NCBI RefSeq assembly: GCF_029840635.1 | Contig: NZ_JAOCCU010000001.1 | Location: 244,097-308,096 of the forward strand | Length of the DNA: 64,000 nt | Reading direction: 5' to 3' | From: Mitsuaria sp. GD03876 | GTDB taxonomy: Bacteria; Pseudomonadota; Gammaproteobacteria; Burkholderiales; Burkholderiaceae_C | In this document: piece after piece, positions 16,911 through 25,869 of the stretch | Position numbering within the stretch: position 1 is the stretch's first letter | How the letters are laid out: each line of letters opens with the position of its first letter | Made by a program: the position numbers and the translations under genes | Notes under the pieces: generated by a model | Told to the model about the DNA's origin: nothing | What the model saw: only the letters and a program-made list of their open reading frames with translations | The model's database searches: none

Positions 16911-19900
16911 ATGACGAAGTGGATCGTGGCCCGCCAGGGCGCTCTGGCGGCAATGGCCGTGTTCGCGCCGTTCGCGGCAGTCGCGGCGACGCTGGCCGGC
17001 TCGACGCCGGCAACGCTGACCGTGTCGGATGCCGGGGCGGCGATCTACCAGATGCCCATCCAGGTGCCGCCTGGGGTGGCGGGGTTGCAGCCCCAACTCG
17101 CGCTCAAGTTCGACAGCCAGGGCACGCGCGGCATCGCCGGGGCGTTCTGGTCGCTGGACGGTGTCCCCGCGGTGCGGCGCTGCCCCAGGACCAAGGCGCA
17201 GGACGGCGAGCGCGGCGGCATCGGCCTGAACGGCAACGACCGGTTCTGCTTCGAAGGCCAGCGGCTGACGCTGGAGAGCGGCGCCTACGGCGCCAATGGC
17301 GCGGTCTACCGGCCGGAGATCGACAACTTCTCGCGGATCAAGTCCTTGGGCGCCGCCGGCAACGGCCCGCAGTCCTTCACCGTGGAGGACAAGAACGGCC
17401 TGAAGCTGGAGTTCGGCAACACCGCGGACTCGCGCCTGGTGCCGCCACTGGGCTCGGGCGCGGCGCAGTCGACGGTGCTGACCTGGTATGTGAACCGGAT
17501 CTCGGACCGCAGCGGCAACACCATCGATTTCAGCTACGACACGGTCGACGGCGAGATCACCTTGAAGGACGTCGTGTATGCCGGCGGCAAGGTCAAGGTG
17601 TCCATGGGCTACGAGGCCGACTGGAACCCGCGGTCGCTTTATGTCGCGGGCACGCGCGTCAAGTACACCAAGCTGCTGAGCCGGGTCACCACCCTGCTCG
17701 TCGGCGCGGGCACGAACGGCGCGGACCGCGCGGTGAAGCAATACCGCCTGGCCTACGAGTACGGCGACGCCCGTGGCACCACGCAGGACCGTCAGCCGAT
17801 CGCGCGACTGACGTCGGTGAAGGAATGCGTGTCGGGCGACGAGGCGGCCGATTGCCTCTCGCCGCTGAGCTTTACCTGGCCAAACTGGACGATCCCGGCG
17901 AACTGGAAGATGTACGACCCCACGATGGTCGGCAACCCTTCCGATCCAAAGCTCAAGTTCACCGACTCCACGGGCTTCGGCAATGAGGGCGCACACCGCC
18001 TGCGCCGCCTCGTCGACATGAACGGTGACGGCTACCTGGACGTGGTGGCCTTCGGCGACGGCGGCGTCTATGTCTACCTGTCCGGCCCCAACGGCCTCTA
18101 TCCGGCCGAGCCCAAGCTGGTGACCCGCGCCTTCACCGCCTCCGGGGACAGCTCGGGCTGGTATGACAACCCCATCCGTTCCGGCTCCGGCGGTTATCGC
18201 TACCGGACGCTGGTGGACATGAACGGCGACGGTTATCCCGACATCCTCGGCTTCTCCAACCTGGGGCAGGGCAACTTCGGATCGAACGTCCCGGCGGCCG
18301 GCGGCTACGTGGCGTACTGGGACCCGGTGCGCCAGGTGTTCGACGACACCCCCACCAACGTCATGCCCTCCAACCAGCTGGCGGGCGGCGGCCATTACTG
18401 CAGCGACCGAACCTGGGTCGACGACATCGGCGCCCCTCGCTACATCCTGGACATGAACGGCGACGGTTATCCCGACGTCCTGCGCTTCACCGCGGACGGC
18501 GGCTTCGTGGGCTACTGGAATCCGCAGACCCGGCAGTTCAACGCGCCGGTGCAGGTGAGCAACCTGAAGATGAACGCGGACGGCTGGTACGGCTCCGGCT
18601 GCGCGGGCTACCTGTTCTATCAACCGCTGTTCCTGGAAGACATGAACGGCGACGGCTATCCCGACATGGTGGGCGTCAATTACGGCGGCATCCACGTGGC
18701 TTATTGGGATCCCGCCGCGGGCAAGTTCGGCGACCTGTCCCAAGTCAGCTCGACGATGTACGCGCGCCCCAACGTGTCCGCCCAGATCCGCATGGCCGAC
18801 ATGAACGGCGACGGCTATCCGGACCTGGTCGAGTTCAAGCCCGAGGGCGTCCGCGTCGCGATCTGGACCGGGACGACCTTCCTGGATGCCAGCGTGTGGA
18901 CGACGGAGATGTCGGGAAGCTACTGGGATTCGGACGCGTCCAAGAACCCGCGGCTGCTGGCCGACGTGGACGGCGACGGCCTGCCCGACCTGGTCGGCTT
19001 CAACGGCAGCGGCATGAACGTGGCGATCTCCAACGGCTCGAGCTTCGGCACGAGCGCGCTGTGGACATCGGTCTTCCGCACGACCGCCTCCGGTACCGAC
19101 ATCTTCGGCAATACCTGGTACGAGACCACCAAGACGCCGCGCTTCTTCCAGGACGTGAACGGCGACGGCTACGCGGACGTCGTGGGCTTCGGCGGCAAGT
19201 CGATCGCCATCGCGAGCCCGACGACGCGCGCCATGCGACCGCCCCGGCTGTTCACCGACGGTTTCGGCTCGACGACGCTGGTGGAGTACATGTACATGCA
19301 ACCCACCGCGGGCTACGACATCTACAGCGGCCCAGCGACGCAGCCGACCTTCCCCAAGCGTCAGGCGAATGGCCCGACGAAGCTGGTGCTCAGCGTCAGC
19401 AAGCCCGACGGCGTCGGCGGCACGCGCACGTGGAGCTACCAGTACAAGGAACGCGTGGCGGACTTCTTCCGCGGTGACCTCGGCTTCAAGTCCCGCACCA
19501 TCTACGACGAGAACACCAAGACGCAGACCCTGCGGGTGTTCGACAACATGAGCTACCCGGCCAACCTGCTGCAGGAGCAGCAGACGACGGATGGCGTAGT
19601 GGTCGCGCGGACCGACTACACGCCGCTGACCGTGACGCTGGGCTACGCGGCGGAGTACCCGACCAATCCCCGGCGGATGCTGGCGACCGAGCAGATGGTG
19701 ACGCAGCGCTGGGGCCTGGACCAGAAGCGGGTGAGCAGCGTCACGACGCGCAACGAATACGGCGGCACGCAGGAAGGGGACGTGTCCTCGCCGTACGTGC
19801 AGTGGGGCGACCTGACCAAGCAGACGGTCACCGACGACGTCGGCACGACGACCACGGCCACGGTCTACAAGGCGGACCGCACCAACTGGCTGATCGGCAA

Positions 19901-20054
19901 GCCGACTTCCCAGTCGGTGACCACGGCGCGCGGCGCCGTGACGGCCTCGGCGACCGCGGTGGACGCCGCGCCGGCAAAGGACGTGAAGGCGCTGCCCAAG
20001 CCGATCTCGACGGAAGCGCTGTCGGCCATCCTCAGCATCCTGCTCGACGACTGA
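16911..20054 (+). CDS. Secreted SpvB / FG-GAP (TcB-like) protein
   Basis: 1047 residues. Signal peptide of ~27 residues (ends VAA). An SpvB-type N-terminal domain follows (GAAIYQMPIQVPPGVAGLQPQLAL, then FDSQGTRGIAGAFWSL). Seven FG-GAP/VCBS blade repeats with calcium loops D-x-N-G-D-G begin at residues 369, 436, 514, 577, 630, 685 and 748. A TcdB-middle-like region follows (FTDGFGSTTLVEYMY ... YKERVADFFRGDLGFKSRTIYDE). No ADP-ribosyltransferase domain is present. In Tc toxins this part builds the front half of the B/C shell that encloses a toxin; here the RHS half is the next gene. ATG 16911 follows GGGAGGAAAG. Confidence 0.85.
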   Translation: MTKWIVARQGALAAMAVFAPFAAVAATLAGSTPATLTVSDAGAAIYQMPIQVPPGVAGLQPQLALKFDSQGTRGIAGAFWSLDGVPAVRRCPRTKAQDGERGGIGLNGNDRFCFEGQRLTLESGAYGANGAVYRPEIDNFSRIKSLGAAGNGPQSFTVEDKNGLKLEFGNTADSRLVPPLGSGAAQSTVLTWYVNRISDRSGNTIDFSYDTVDGEITLKDVVYAGGKVKVSMGYEADWNPRSLYVAGTRVKYTKLLSRVTTLLVGAGTNGADRAVKQYRLAYEYGDARGTTQDRQPIARLTSVKECVSGDEAADCLSPLSFTWPNWTIPANWKMYDPTMVGNPSDPKLKFTDSTGFGNEGAHRLRRLVDMNGDGYLDVVAFGDGGVYVYLSGPNGLYPAEPKLVTRAFTASGDSSGWYDNPIRSGSGGYRYRTLVDMNGDGYPDILGFSNLGQGNFGSNVPAAGGYVAYWDPVRQVFDDTPTNVMPSNQLAGGGHYCSDRTWVDDIGAPRYILDMNGDGYPDVLRFTADGGFVGYWNPQTRQFNAPVQVSNLKMNADGWYGSGCAGYLFYQPLFLEDMNGDGYPDMVGVNYGGIHVAYWDPAAGKFGDLSQVSSTMYARPNVSAQIRMADMNGDGYPDLVEFKPEGVRVAIWTGTTFLDASVWTTEMSGSYWDSDASKNPRLLADVDGDGLPDLVGFNGSGMNVAISNGSSFGTSALWTSVFRTTASGTDIFGNTWYETTKTPRFFQDVNGDGYADVVGFGGKSIAIASPTTRAMRPPRLFTDGFGSTTLVEYMYMQPTAGYDIYSGPATQPTFPKRQANGPTKLVLSVSKPDGVGGTRTWSYQYKERVADFFRGDLGFKSRTIYDENTKTQTLRVFDNMSYPANLLQEQQTTDGVVVARTDYTPLTVTLGYAAEYPTNPRRMLATEQMVTQRWGLDQKRVSSVTTRNEYGGTQEGDVSSPYVQWGDLTKQTVTDDVGTTTTATVYKADRTNWLIGKPTSQSVTTARGAVTASATAVDAAPAKDVKALPKPISTEALSAILSILLDD
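18015..19190 (+). repeat. Seven intragenic calcium-loop repeats
   Basis: Short near-identical DNA segments coding D-(M/V)-(N/D)-G-D-G-Y/L start at 18015, 18216, 18450, 18639, 18798, 18963 and 19152. Each is the metal loop of one FG-GAP propeller blade, spaced about 155-235 bases apart. Confidence 0.8.
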
Positions 20055-20180
20055 ACGCAGCGACGCGATGACGGGGGCCTCGGCCCCCGACGAAGAACAA
20101 GGACCGCGCGGTGCGCGGCATCAATCCGGGGACAGCGGGCCGCAGAACGGCCGGAGCCTGTCCAAGAGGGAGAGAGTCAG

Positions 20181-23100
20181 ATGAAGAACATCGATGCGAT
20201 GCGCGGTCGCGTCCTGAGCACGCGCCGAGCGATCGGCCTGGCGGCGAAGCTCGTGATGGCGTCGCTGGCCGGCTCGGCGCTCACCGCGGGCGCGGCGACC
20301 TTGAACGTCGACGCCCAGAGCGCGACCAGGGAAATCAGCCTGGAGTACTACGCCGACACCGGTCTGCTGAAGAAGCGCGTCGACCAGCCCAACGGGGGCC
20401 AGAGCCAGAAGCTGGTCACCGAGTACGAGTACAAGAAGGGCAATCCGACGCTGGAGAGCCGGACCGGTTGGGCCGGCCCCGTCGGGCAGCAGACGCGCAA
20501 GAGCGGCACGGCGTGGAGCGCCGACGACCGCTTCCCGAGCGAGCGGTCGAACGGCGTGTGGACGCAGCCGGAGAAGGTCACCTTCGATCCGGCCTTCGGT
20601 GGCATGACGATGCGCGTCGACCCCAATGGCTGGGTCACGCGCTGGGAGTACGACGGCCTGGGACGCAAGACGGTCGAGCGTCGCGGGTATGCGAGCGAGA
20701 CCGCCACCACCTACACCGACTACACGCAGTGGACGTATGAGGCCTGCACGGCCGGATGCACCACGCCGGGCAGCCAGGAGGCGGTGCTGATCGTCACCGC
20801 GACCATCCGTTCCAGCGCGGGCGCGCAGATCGGGCCGGTGGTCAAGTCCTACGTCGACCGCCTGAATCGCGAGATCCGCAGCGAGACGCAGGGCCTGGAC
20901 GGGACCGGGCAGGTCGCGGCGATCTACAAGGACACGCTGCACGACCGGCGCGGCCAGGTGACGATGGTGTCGCAGCCGTACTTCGCGACGGCCACGCCGT
21001 CCCGGAACTGGACCTACATCGACACCGACGACCTCGGCCGGGTCTCTCGCGAGACGACGCCCAACAACGCGATCACGGACGTGAGCTACGACGGTCGCGA
21101 GACGACGACGCGGCAGACCGTGCGCGGCGTGGAGCGTCTGCGCAAGAGCGTCTCCGATGGACGCGGACGGCCGGTGTCGACGACCGACGCGCGGGGCAAC
21201 TCCTCGGGCTTCATCTACGACGCGCAGGGCAGCATGGGCCGCGTGCTCGGGCCCTATGGCGACGTGATGTCGGTGGCGTACGACGCGCTGGGCCGCAAGA
21301 CCAGCCAGAACGACCCCGACCTGGGCGACTGGAGCTACGGCTACAACGCGTTCGGCGAAGTGATCTCGCAGACCAACGCGCTGAACAAGACGTCGAAGAT
21401 GACGTACGACGCGCTGGGCCGCCTGGTCCTGCGGGAGGACAACGACCTGTCGACGACCTTCGTCTACGACACGGCCACGTCGGGCCTGGGCCGGCTGGCG
21501 AAGGTGTATTCGGACAACGGCTACTGCCGCGAGCATGGCTACGACGGCCTGGGCCGCCCGACCACGACGCTCATGAAGCTGGGCAGCAGCGCCTGCGGCA
21601 ACGGCACGGAGTCGCTCGGCGGCCGCGTGGACTACGACGCGTCCGGCCGCGTGGCGACGCAGACCTTCCCGACCGGCTTCACGGTCACGCGCGGGTATCA
21701 CGACACGCTGGGCATCCTGACCTCGCTGTCCAGCGCGCAACTGGGCGGCACGGTGCTGTGGAGCAAGACCGGCGGCGAGCCGGGCGGACAGCCGACGGCG
21801 TTCAGCTACGGCAACGGCGTCGCGACCAAGGTGGACTACGTCGGGACCGGCATGGGCTGGGTGAGCGGCATCTCGGCGGGTCCGAGCAACGCGGTCCAGT
21901 TCTCGCAGTACGCGCGGGACGAGATCGGCCAGGTCGTGCGTCGCGATGACAGCTTCGACGTGCCGGTCGGCCTGTCCGAGTGGACCGAGGTCGACGAGCT
22001 GGGCCGGTTGAAGGCGTACTACCGCAAGTCGCTGGTCGACCAGACAGTGGTCCCGGGCAGCCGCATCACGGTGGGCTACGACGCGGTCGGCCGGATCGTC
22101 AGCAAGAGCGACGTCGGCACGTACTACTACGCGCAGCCCAACGGCCAGCGCCCGCACGCGGTGACCGCGGTGCGCGGCGCGGCGAACGTCGACTACGAGT
22201 ACGACGCCATCGGGCAGATGAAGGTCCGCAACTTCGCGGACTACCTGTACACGGATGCCGGCTTCCTGCGAATGGCCGGGGCGACGCGCAAGTGCCATGA
22301 GTTCCTGTACCAGGGCGAAGGCCTGCGGGTGCAGCAGACGATCTTCGATTCGAACTGCCGGCAGGGCAATGGACAGCCGCAGAACGGGAGCTACCCGGTC
22401 GCGCGCACGCTGTACATGCACCCGGACGCGAGCAACGGCCTGAGCTTCGAGCGCGAGACCAAGGGCGGGGCTACGCAGTACAAGCATTACGTGGAGGCGG
22501 ACGGCCGCCCGATCGTCGAGGTGGTGAGCACGTCCGGCTCGGTGGGGGTCGGCACGCCGGTCACGCTGAACTACTTCCATTACGACCACCTGGGCTCCGT
22601 GGTGGCGGTCACGAACGCCGGCGGCGGTGTGGTCGAGCGTCGCAGCTTCGACCCGTGGGGCCGGGTGCGCCAGACCAACGGCACGGCCACCGCGAACGGT
22701 GACCTGCCGAGCGGCATGAACGCCGCGACCGATCGTGGCTTCACGCTGCACGAGCATCTGGAGGGGCTGGACCTCATCCACATGAACGGCCGCGCGTTCG
22801 ACCCGCTGCTGGCGCGGTTCACGAGTGGGGATCCGAAGATCGCCGATCCGCTCGACGCGCAGAGCTACGACCGCTACGCGTATGTCTCGAACAAGCCGCT
22901 GGATGCGAGCGATCCGACGGGCTACCAAGCGAGCTACGCGTTCTCGTGGGGCGCTGCTGGGGGTGGTGATTCGATGCTCCGAAGCATCGGTGCGTATATC
23001 GGGATCAACTTCAGCTTCGGCGGCGGACAAGGCGCCGCGGCTTCTTCAGGCAATGGACAGACGACGGTCGCGGTTGGCGGTGGACAGGCTGCCGGACCGT

Positions 23101-23762
23101 CTGCCTATCCCAAGGCCATGGAATCGAATGGCGAGCAGAGTGCTCGCGCGCCGAAGACGGGGACGAAGGAGTGGTACTACGCTGCCGCCGCTGACTTTGA
23201 AGAGAGTGCCATCCAGTACCGGAGAGACCATCCGATCCTGGACATGTTCACCAACAACAGCGCAATACAGTTCCAGAATGCCGAAGACTCGCGGCTCATG
23301 GGAGACCTTGCGGACGGCACGCTCTCGAAGCAATCGCAGGCCCACATCGGTATTGCTGTCCTGAGCATGCTCGCCGGGCGCGCAGTCGCCGGAGCCAATC
23401 GAGGTGGACCGGTCGTTGCCTATGAGGTCGGCGTCTACAGGGACCTGAAGCGTCGCTCGAAGCCTGGCGACGGGCTCGACGTTCACCATGTCGGCCAAGC
23501 GCATGCGGCACAGCAGGTCATTCCCAATTACGACCGTCAGAATGCGCCGGCCATCACGCTGCCGGAGCGGGAGCACGGGCAGATTCCAAATATCAAGGGC
23601 ATCTTCACGGCAGCGACGGCACAGGAGCGACGCAGTTTCCTCGCCAACGACATCAGGAATCTGAGAAATTACACCGCTGCGCCAAACAGCTCGCTGCAGA
23701 AGCTGATCGAGCTGAACAAGTCGATGTATCCGATGTCTTTCGCCAAGCCTCCCAAGGAGTAG
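20181..23762 (+). CDS. RHS/YD-repeat protein with C-terminal nuclease-like toxin
   Basis: 1193 residues. Signal peptide of ~38 residues (ends LTAGA). Many YD repeats follow (for example YDALGRKTSQNDPDLGDWSY), then the RHS core end: FDPLLARFTSGDP ... YAYVSNKPLDASDPTG at about 880-914. Residues ~915-1193 are a different, less GC-rich tip, as in polymorphic toxins. The tip contains GLDVHHVGQAHAAQ with paired His1102-His1103 and a later EREHG (His1132), suggesting an HNH/EndoVII-type nuclease. That assignment is a motif guess. Genes right after it are candidate immunity genes. It starts 126 bases after the SpvB-like gene and is probably co-transcribed. Confidence 0.85.
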   Translation: MKNIDAMRGRVLSTRRAIGLAAKLVMASLAGSALTAGAATLNVDAQSATREISLEYYADTGLLKKRVDQPNGGQSQKLVTEYEYKKGNPTLESRTGWAGPVGQQTRKSGTAWSADDRFPSERSNGVWTQPEKVTFDPAFGGMTMRVDPNGWVTRWEYDGLGRKTVERRGYASETATTYTDYTQWTYEACTAGCTTPGSQEAVLIVTATIRSSAGAQIGPVVKSYVDRLNREIRSETQGLDGTGQVAAIYKDTLHDRRGQVTMVSQPYFATATPSRNWTYIDTDDLGRVSRETTPNNAITDVSYDGRETTTRQTVRGVERLRKSVSDGRGRPVSTTDARGNSSGFIYDAQGSMGRVLGPYGDVMSVAYDALGRKTSQNDPDLGDWSYGYNAFGEVISQTNALNKTSKMTYDALGRLVLREDNDLSTTFVYDTATSGLGRLAKVYSDNGYCREHGYDGLGRPTTTLMKLGSSACGNGTESLGGRVDYDASGRVATQTFPTGFTVTRGYHDTLGILTSLSSAQLGGTVLWSKTGGEPGGQPTAFSYGNGVATKVDYVGTGMGWVSGISAGPSNAVQFSQYARDEIGQVVRRDDSFDVPVGLSEWTEVDELGRLKAYYRKSLVDQTVVPGSRITVGYDAVGRIVSKSDVGTYYYAQPNGQRPHAVTAVRGAANVDYEYDAIGQMKVRNFADYLYTDAGFLRMAGATRKCHEFLYQGEGLRVQQTIFDSNCRQGNGQPQNGSYPVARTLYMHPDASNGLSFERETKGGATQYKHYVEADGRPIVEVVSTSGSVGVGTPVTLNYFHYDHLGSVVAVTNAGGGVVERRSFDPWGRVRQTNGTATANGDLPSGMNAATDRGFTLHEHLEGLDLIHMNGRAFDPLLARFTSGDPKIADPLDAQSYDRYAYVSNKPLDASDPTGYQASYAFSWGAAGGGDSMLRSIGAYIGINFSFGGGQGAAASSGNGQTTVAVGGGQAAGPSAYPKAMESNGEQSARAPKTGTKEWYYAAAADFEESAIQYRRDHPILDMFTNNSAIQFQNAEDSRLMGDLADGTLSKQSQAHIGIAVLSMLAGRAVAGANRGGPVVAYEVGVYRDLKRRSKPGDGLDVHHVGQAHAAQQVIPNYDRQNAPAITLPEREHGQIPNIKGIFTAATAQERRSFLANDIRNLRNYTAAPNSSLQKLIELNKSMYPMSFAKPPKE

Positions 23763-23768
23763 CCCAGC

Positions 23769-24113
23769 ATGAATAGCGAAGCTTTTGTCGAAGCGATTCA
23801 AAAGTTCGTGAGGGATTCGGCCGTTGAGTCGACGGTCAGTCTGCATCAGGCACCTCCCGGAAGGCGGCCCGCAGCGGATCTGGTCGCGAGGTCGAATTGG
23901 TTCAACGCGTTGTCGGCCGACGACGTGGCACGCGTTGAAGAAATGATGGCGCAGGCAGCTCATGCTGCCGTGTTTGGATTCTTGGCGGTCTTGGATGGTG
24001 TCCGGACGATCGACACCGAGAATGGCCGCTTCGAGTTGTTCTACGTTGGCGATGAGCGTTCCCTGCTCAATCCGCCAGACCGTGATCTTCACGATCTGCT
24101 CGATCGTCCGTAG
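23769..24113 (+). CDS. Candidate immunity protein to the RHS toxin
   Basis: 114 residues, acidic and helical, with no signal. It starts 6 bases after the toxin stop, the normal place for a cognate immunity gene. It belongs to no family I can name. A close paralogue lies at 25250-25594. Shared stretches include FVEAIQ/FVQAIQ, AAHAAVFGFLAVLDGVRTI and LLNPPDRDLHDLLDRP. By analogy with other polymorphic toxin loci it should bind and block the toxin tip in the cytoplasm. This is inferred from position and duplication, not from known chemistry. Confidence 0.7.
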   Translation: MNSEAFVEAIQKFVRDSAVESTVSLHQAPPGRRPAADLVARSNWFNALSADDVARVEEMMAQAAHAAVFGFLAVLDGVRTIDTENGRFELFYVGDERSLLNPPDRDLHDLLDRP

Positions 24114-24144
24114 TCCTGAATACGGTTAACTGCTCAAAGCGCTC

Positions 24145-24480
24145 ATGAACGTGTTTGCCAAGACCTTTGTCGCTTTGACCGCGGCCATTTCATGGACCTC
24201 GAGTTTTGGCGGAACCGCCAGCGGCCGCGTCTCCGCCCCCAACTTCATGCCCAACGGCGCGGTGATCTTCTACGTCGAAGGCAGCCGGAATTCCCCGCCC
24301 GCCTGCGCGACCGAATCCCGCCGCTTCGCGCTCAACGGCGCGACGCCTCAAGGCAAGACACAGCTATCCGGTTTGCTGCTCGCCTACTCGCAAGGCAAGA
24401 CGGTGAATGTCTACGGCACCAACAGCTGTTCGGTGTGGGGTGATACCGAGACGCTGGACTTCTTCGCCATCGTGGATTGA
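24145..24480 (+). CDS. Small secreted protein, paralogue of the 25870 gene
   Basis: 111 residues with an N-terminal signal peptide (cleavage near SSFGGTA). The mature part has GRVSAPNFMPNGAVIFYVEG, two or more cysteines, and LLLAYSQGKTVNVYG. The same pattern (GRF.GAF.P, YYFRVQG, MLMAYAQGRNVSLYV, Cys near the end) is seen in the minus-strand gene at 25870-26202, so the two are distant duplicates. Function is unknown. It lies inside the toxin-immunity array, and periplasmic immunity is one possibility. Confidence 0.65.
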   Translation: MNVFAKTFVALTAAISWTSSFGGTASGRVSAPNFMPNGAVIFYVEGSRNSPPACATESRRFALNGATPQGKTQLSGLLLAYSQGKTVNVYGTNSCSVWGDTETLDFFAIVD

Positions 24481-24484
24481 AGAC

Positions 24485-24940
24485 GTGAAAGGGAAGAAGC
24501 AGGTCTTCAACCTTTACGTCCGCGACGGCGTCGCCTACCTGCCCGTCACGGCACGCACCACGGCGGGCTACTACCTCGATGTCGACCCGGTCGTGACGCT
24601 CGATCCACCCGACGCGGCATCCCTGGAAGCCGCCTTGCGACGCGTGATGACCGCGGGAAATCCTGAGCGACCGACGCCTTCGCGCGCGAGCTTTCCAGCT
24701 CCTGTAGTTCTCGCTCCCGCAGGCGTGAAGAGTTGGGGGACCTTTGTCAAGCGCGCCGCGAATTTCTCAATCGTGCTCAGAGACGCCGAGGTCGAGATCA
24801 ATGAAAGCGGTCCTGCTCTGGACGGGGATTGGACCGAGGGGCGCATGGATCGATTGGCTTGTCCGCCCGAGGAGGCGGCTCGCGCGATCGCGATTCATGT
24901 GCTGACGCGGATTGCGGCGCGTGACGACATTCGGGCTTGA
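24485..24940 (+). CDS. Unrecognised 151-residue protein in the immunity array
   Basis: It starts at GTG 24485, 4 bases after the previous stop, and ends overlapping the next candidate start region, so it is in a tight operon. The sequence begins KGKKQVFNLYVRDGVAYLPVTA and holds VTLDPPDAASLEAALRRVMTAGNPERP, then WGTFVKRAANFSIVLRD. No family is recognised, and there is no signal or membrane segment. Position among small genes after an RHS toxin suggests an immunity or toxin-remnant role. The start is uncertain because the frame is open upstream. Confidence 0.55.
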   Translation: MKGKKQVFNLYVRDGVAYLPVTARTTAGYYLDVDPVVTLDPPDAASLEAALRRVMTAGNPERPTPSRASFPAPVVLAPAGVKSWGTFVKRAANFSIVLRDAEVEINESGPALDGDWTEGRMDRLACPPEEAARAIAIHVLTRIAARDDIRA

Positions 24941-24942
24941 AC

Positions 24943-25200
24943 ATGTCCATGCGAGACCTGCCGCGTTCAAATGGGGCCGGAATGATGAAGCAGCTTTGCC
25001 CCAGGTGTGAACAAGGCGTGATCGACAAGGCGCGCGTCCGCATCAATTCAACGGTGCTTTTCGTCTGCGCGGAATGCGAGGCAACCTGGTTTTCGCTCGA
25101 GGCGATCGGCAACGAGCCCTGGGTCGATTTCGGCACCTATTTGAAGTCGATCGGCGGGCGTTCTGTTTGGGCCGAGGTCGACGTCATGGAAGCCGACTGA
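24943..25200 (+). CDS. Small zinc-ribbon protein
   Basis: 85 residues with two CxxC pairs: CPRCEQG near residue 20 and CAECEATW about 25 residues later, a likely zinc ribbon. The end is acidic. Start choice is uncertain: ATG 24943 overlaps the upstream gene's end most closely, while ATG 24949 and the ATGATG near 24982 are also possible. It is part of the tightly spaced small-gene string after the RHS toxin. Function is unknown. Confidence 0.55.
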   Translation: MSMRDLPRSNGAGMMKQLCPRCEQGVIDKARVRINSTVLFVCAECEATWFSLEAIGNEPWVDFGTYLKSIGGRSVWAEVDVMEAD

Positions 25201-25249
25201 ACCGGCTCCAAGGAACTCGCATGTGGTGGACAACTGAAGGAGGCATGGC

Positions 25250-25594
25250 GTGAAGACCGAAGACTTCGTGCAGGCCATTCAAGAGCATGTGCGCGACGCC
25301 GCCGTGCAATCGACGATCGATCTTCACAAGAGCCCGCCGGGTCGAAAACCCGATGTCGACCTCGTGGCGAGGTCCGCGTGGTTCAACGGGCTATCGCCGG
25401 ACGATGCGGCCCGTGTGGAGCAGATGGTGGCCCAGGCCGCTCATGCGGCGGTGTTCGGATTCCTGGCCGTGCTCGATGGCGTTCGGACGATCGATACGGA
25501 GAACGGCCGCTTCGAGCTTTTCCATGAGGGGCGCGAGCGGGTGCTGTTGAATCCACCGGATCGTGATCTGCATGACTTGCTGGATCGCCCATGA
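25250..25594 (+). CDS. Duplicate candidate immunity protein
   Basis: 114 residues, about three-quarters identical by eye to the protein at 23769-24113 along the full length, including the invariant AAHAAVFGFLAVLDGVRTI core and the PPDRDLHDLLDRP tail. It starts at GTG 25250 with a strong ribosome site GAAGGAGG 8 bases upstream. An ATG five bases earlier runs into a stop. Second copies of immunity genes often protect against toxin variants from other strains. Differences cluster at the N-terminus and near FYVGDE/FHEGRE. Confidence 0.7.
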   Translation: MKTEDFVQAIQEHVRDAAVQSTIDLHKSPPGRKPDVDLVARSAWFNGLSPDDAARVEQMVAQAAHAAVFGFLAVLDGVRTIDTENGRFELFHEGRERVLLNPPDRDLHDLLDRP

Positions 25595-25794
25595 GCAACA
25601 TGTCATCGCCCTCCCAAACGACGCCACGGTTGTATGAGGCCATCGTCTGGAAACAGGCCGGCGCGCAGCCCGGCGAGAGAACGTCGCTGCTCGCGACCAG
25701 CCTGGAAGACGCGAAGCGGCAATTGAGGGCGCGCTTTGGCGAGGACCTCGTCTTCACCCTGTACAACCAGGACGACGCTGACCAGGCGCGCTAG
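25591..25794 (+). CDS. Small protein coupled to the duplicate immunity gene
   Basis: 67 residues. Its ATG overlaps the upstream stop (ATGA at 25591-25594), so translation is coupled. It reads MSNMSSPSQTTPRLYEAIVW and later SLEDAKRQLRARFGED, with a plausible small alpha/beta fold. No family is recognised. A strong terminator follows at 25815, marking the end of the toxin-immunity region. Confidence 0.6.
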   Translation: MSNMSSPSQTTPRLYEAIVWKQAGAQPGERTSLLATSLEDAKRQLRARFGEDLVFTLYNQDDADQAR

Positions 25795-25814
25795 CCAACG
25801 ACGCTTGAAAACAG

Positions 25815-25840
25815 AAACGCCCGGTCAAGCCGGGCGTTTT
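25815..25840. terminator. Bidirectional rho-independent terminator
   Basis: AAACGCCCGG (25815-25824), loop TCAAG, CCGGGCGTTT (25830-25839), with A-run and T-run on the two sides. It serves the plus-strand array ending at 25794 and the minus-strand gene ending at 25870. Confidence 0.9.
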
Positions 25841-25869
25841 CATTTCCGCTCGGAGATCCGAGCCATCGC

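Noticed and set aside
16911..20054. SpvB-type ADP-ribosyltransferase activity
   Set aside because: Only the N-terminal SpvB domain and FG-GAP blades are present; the C-terminal part lacks the R-S-E ADP-ribosyltransferase motifs.
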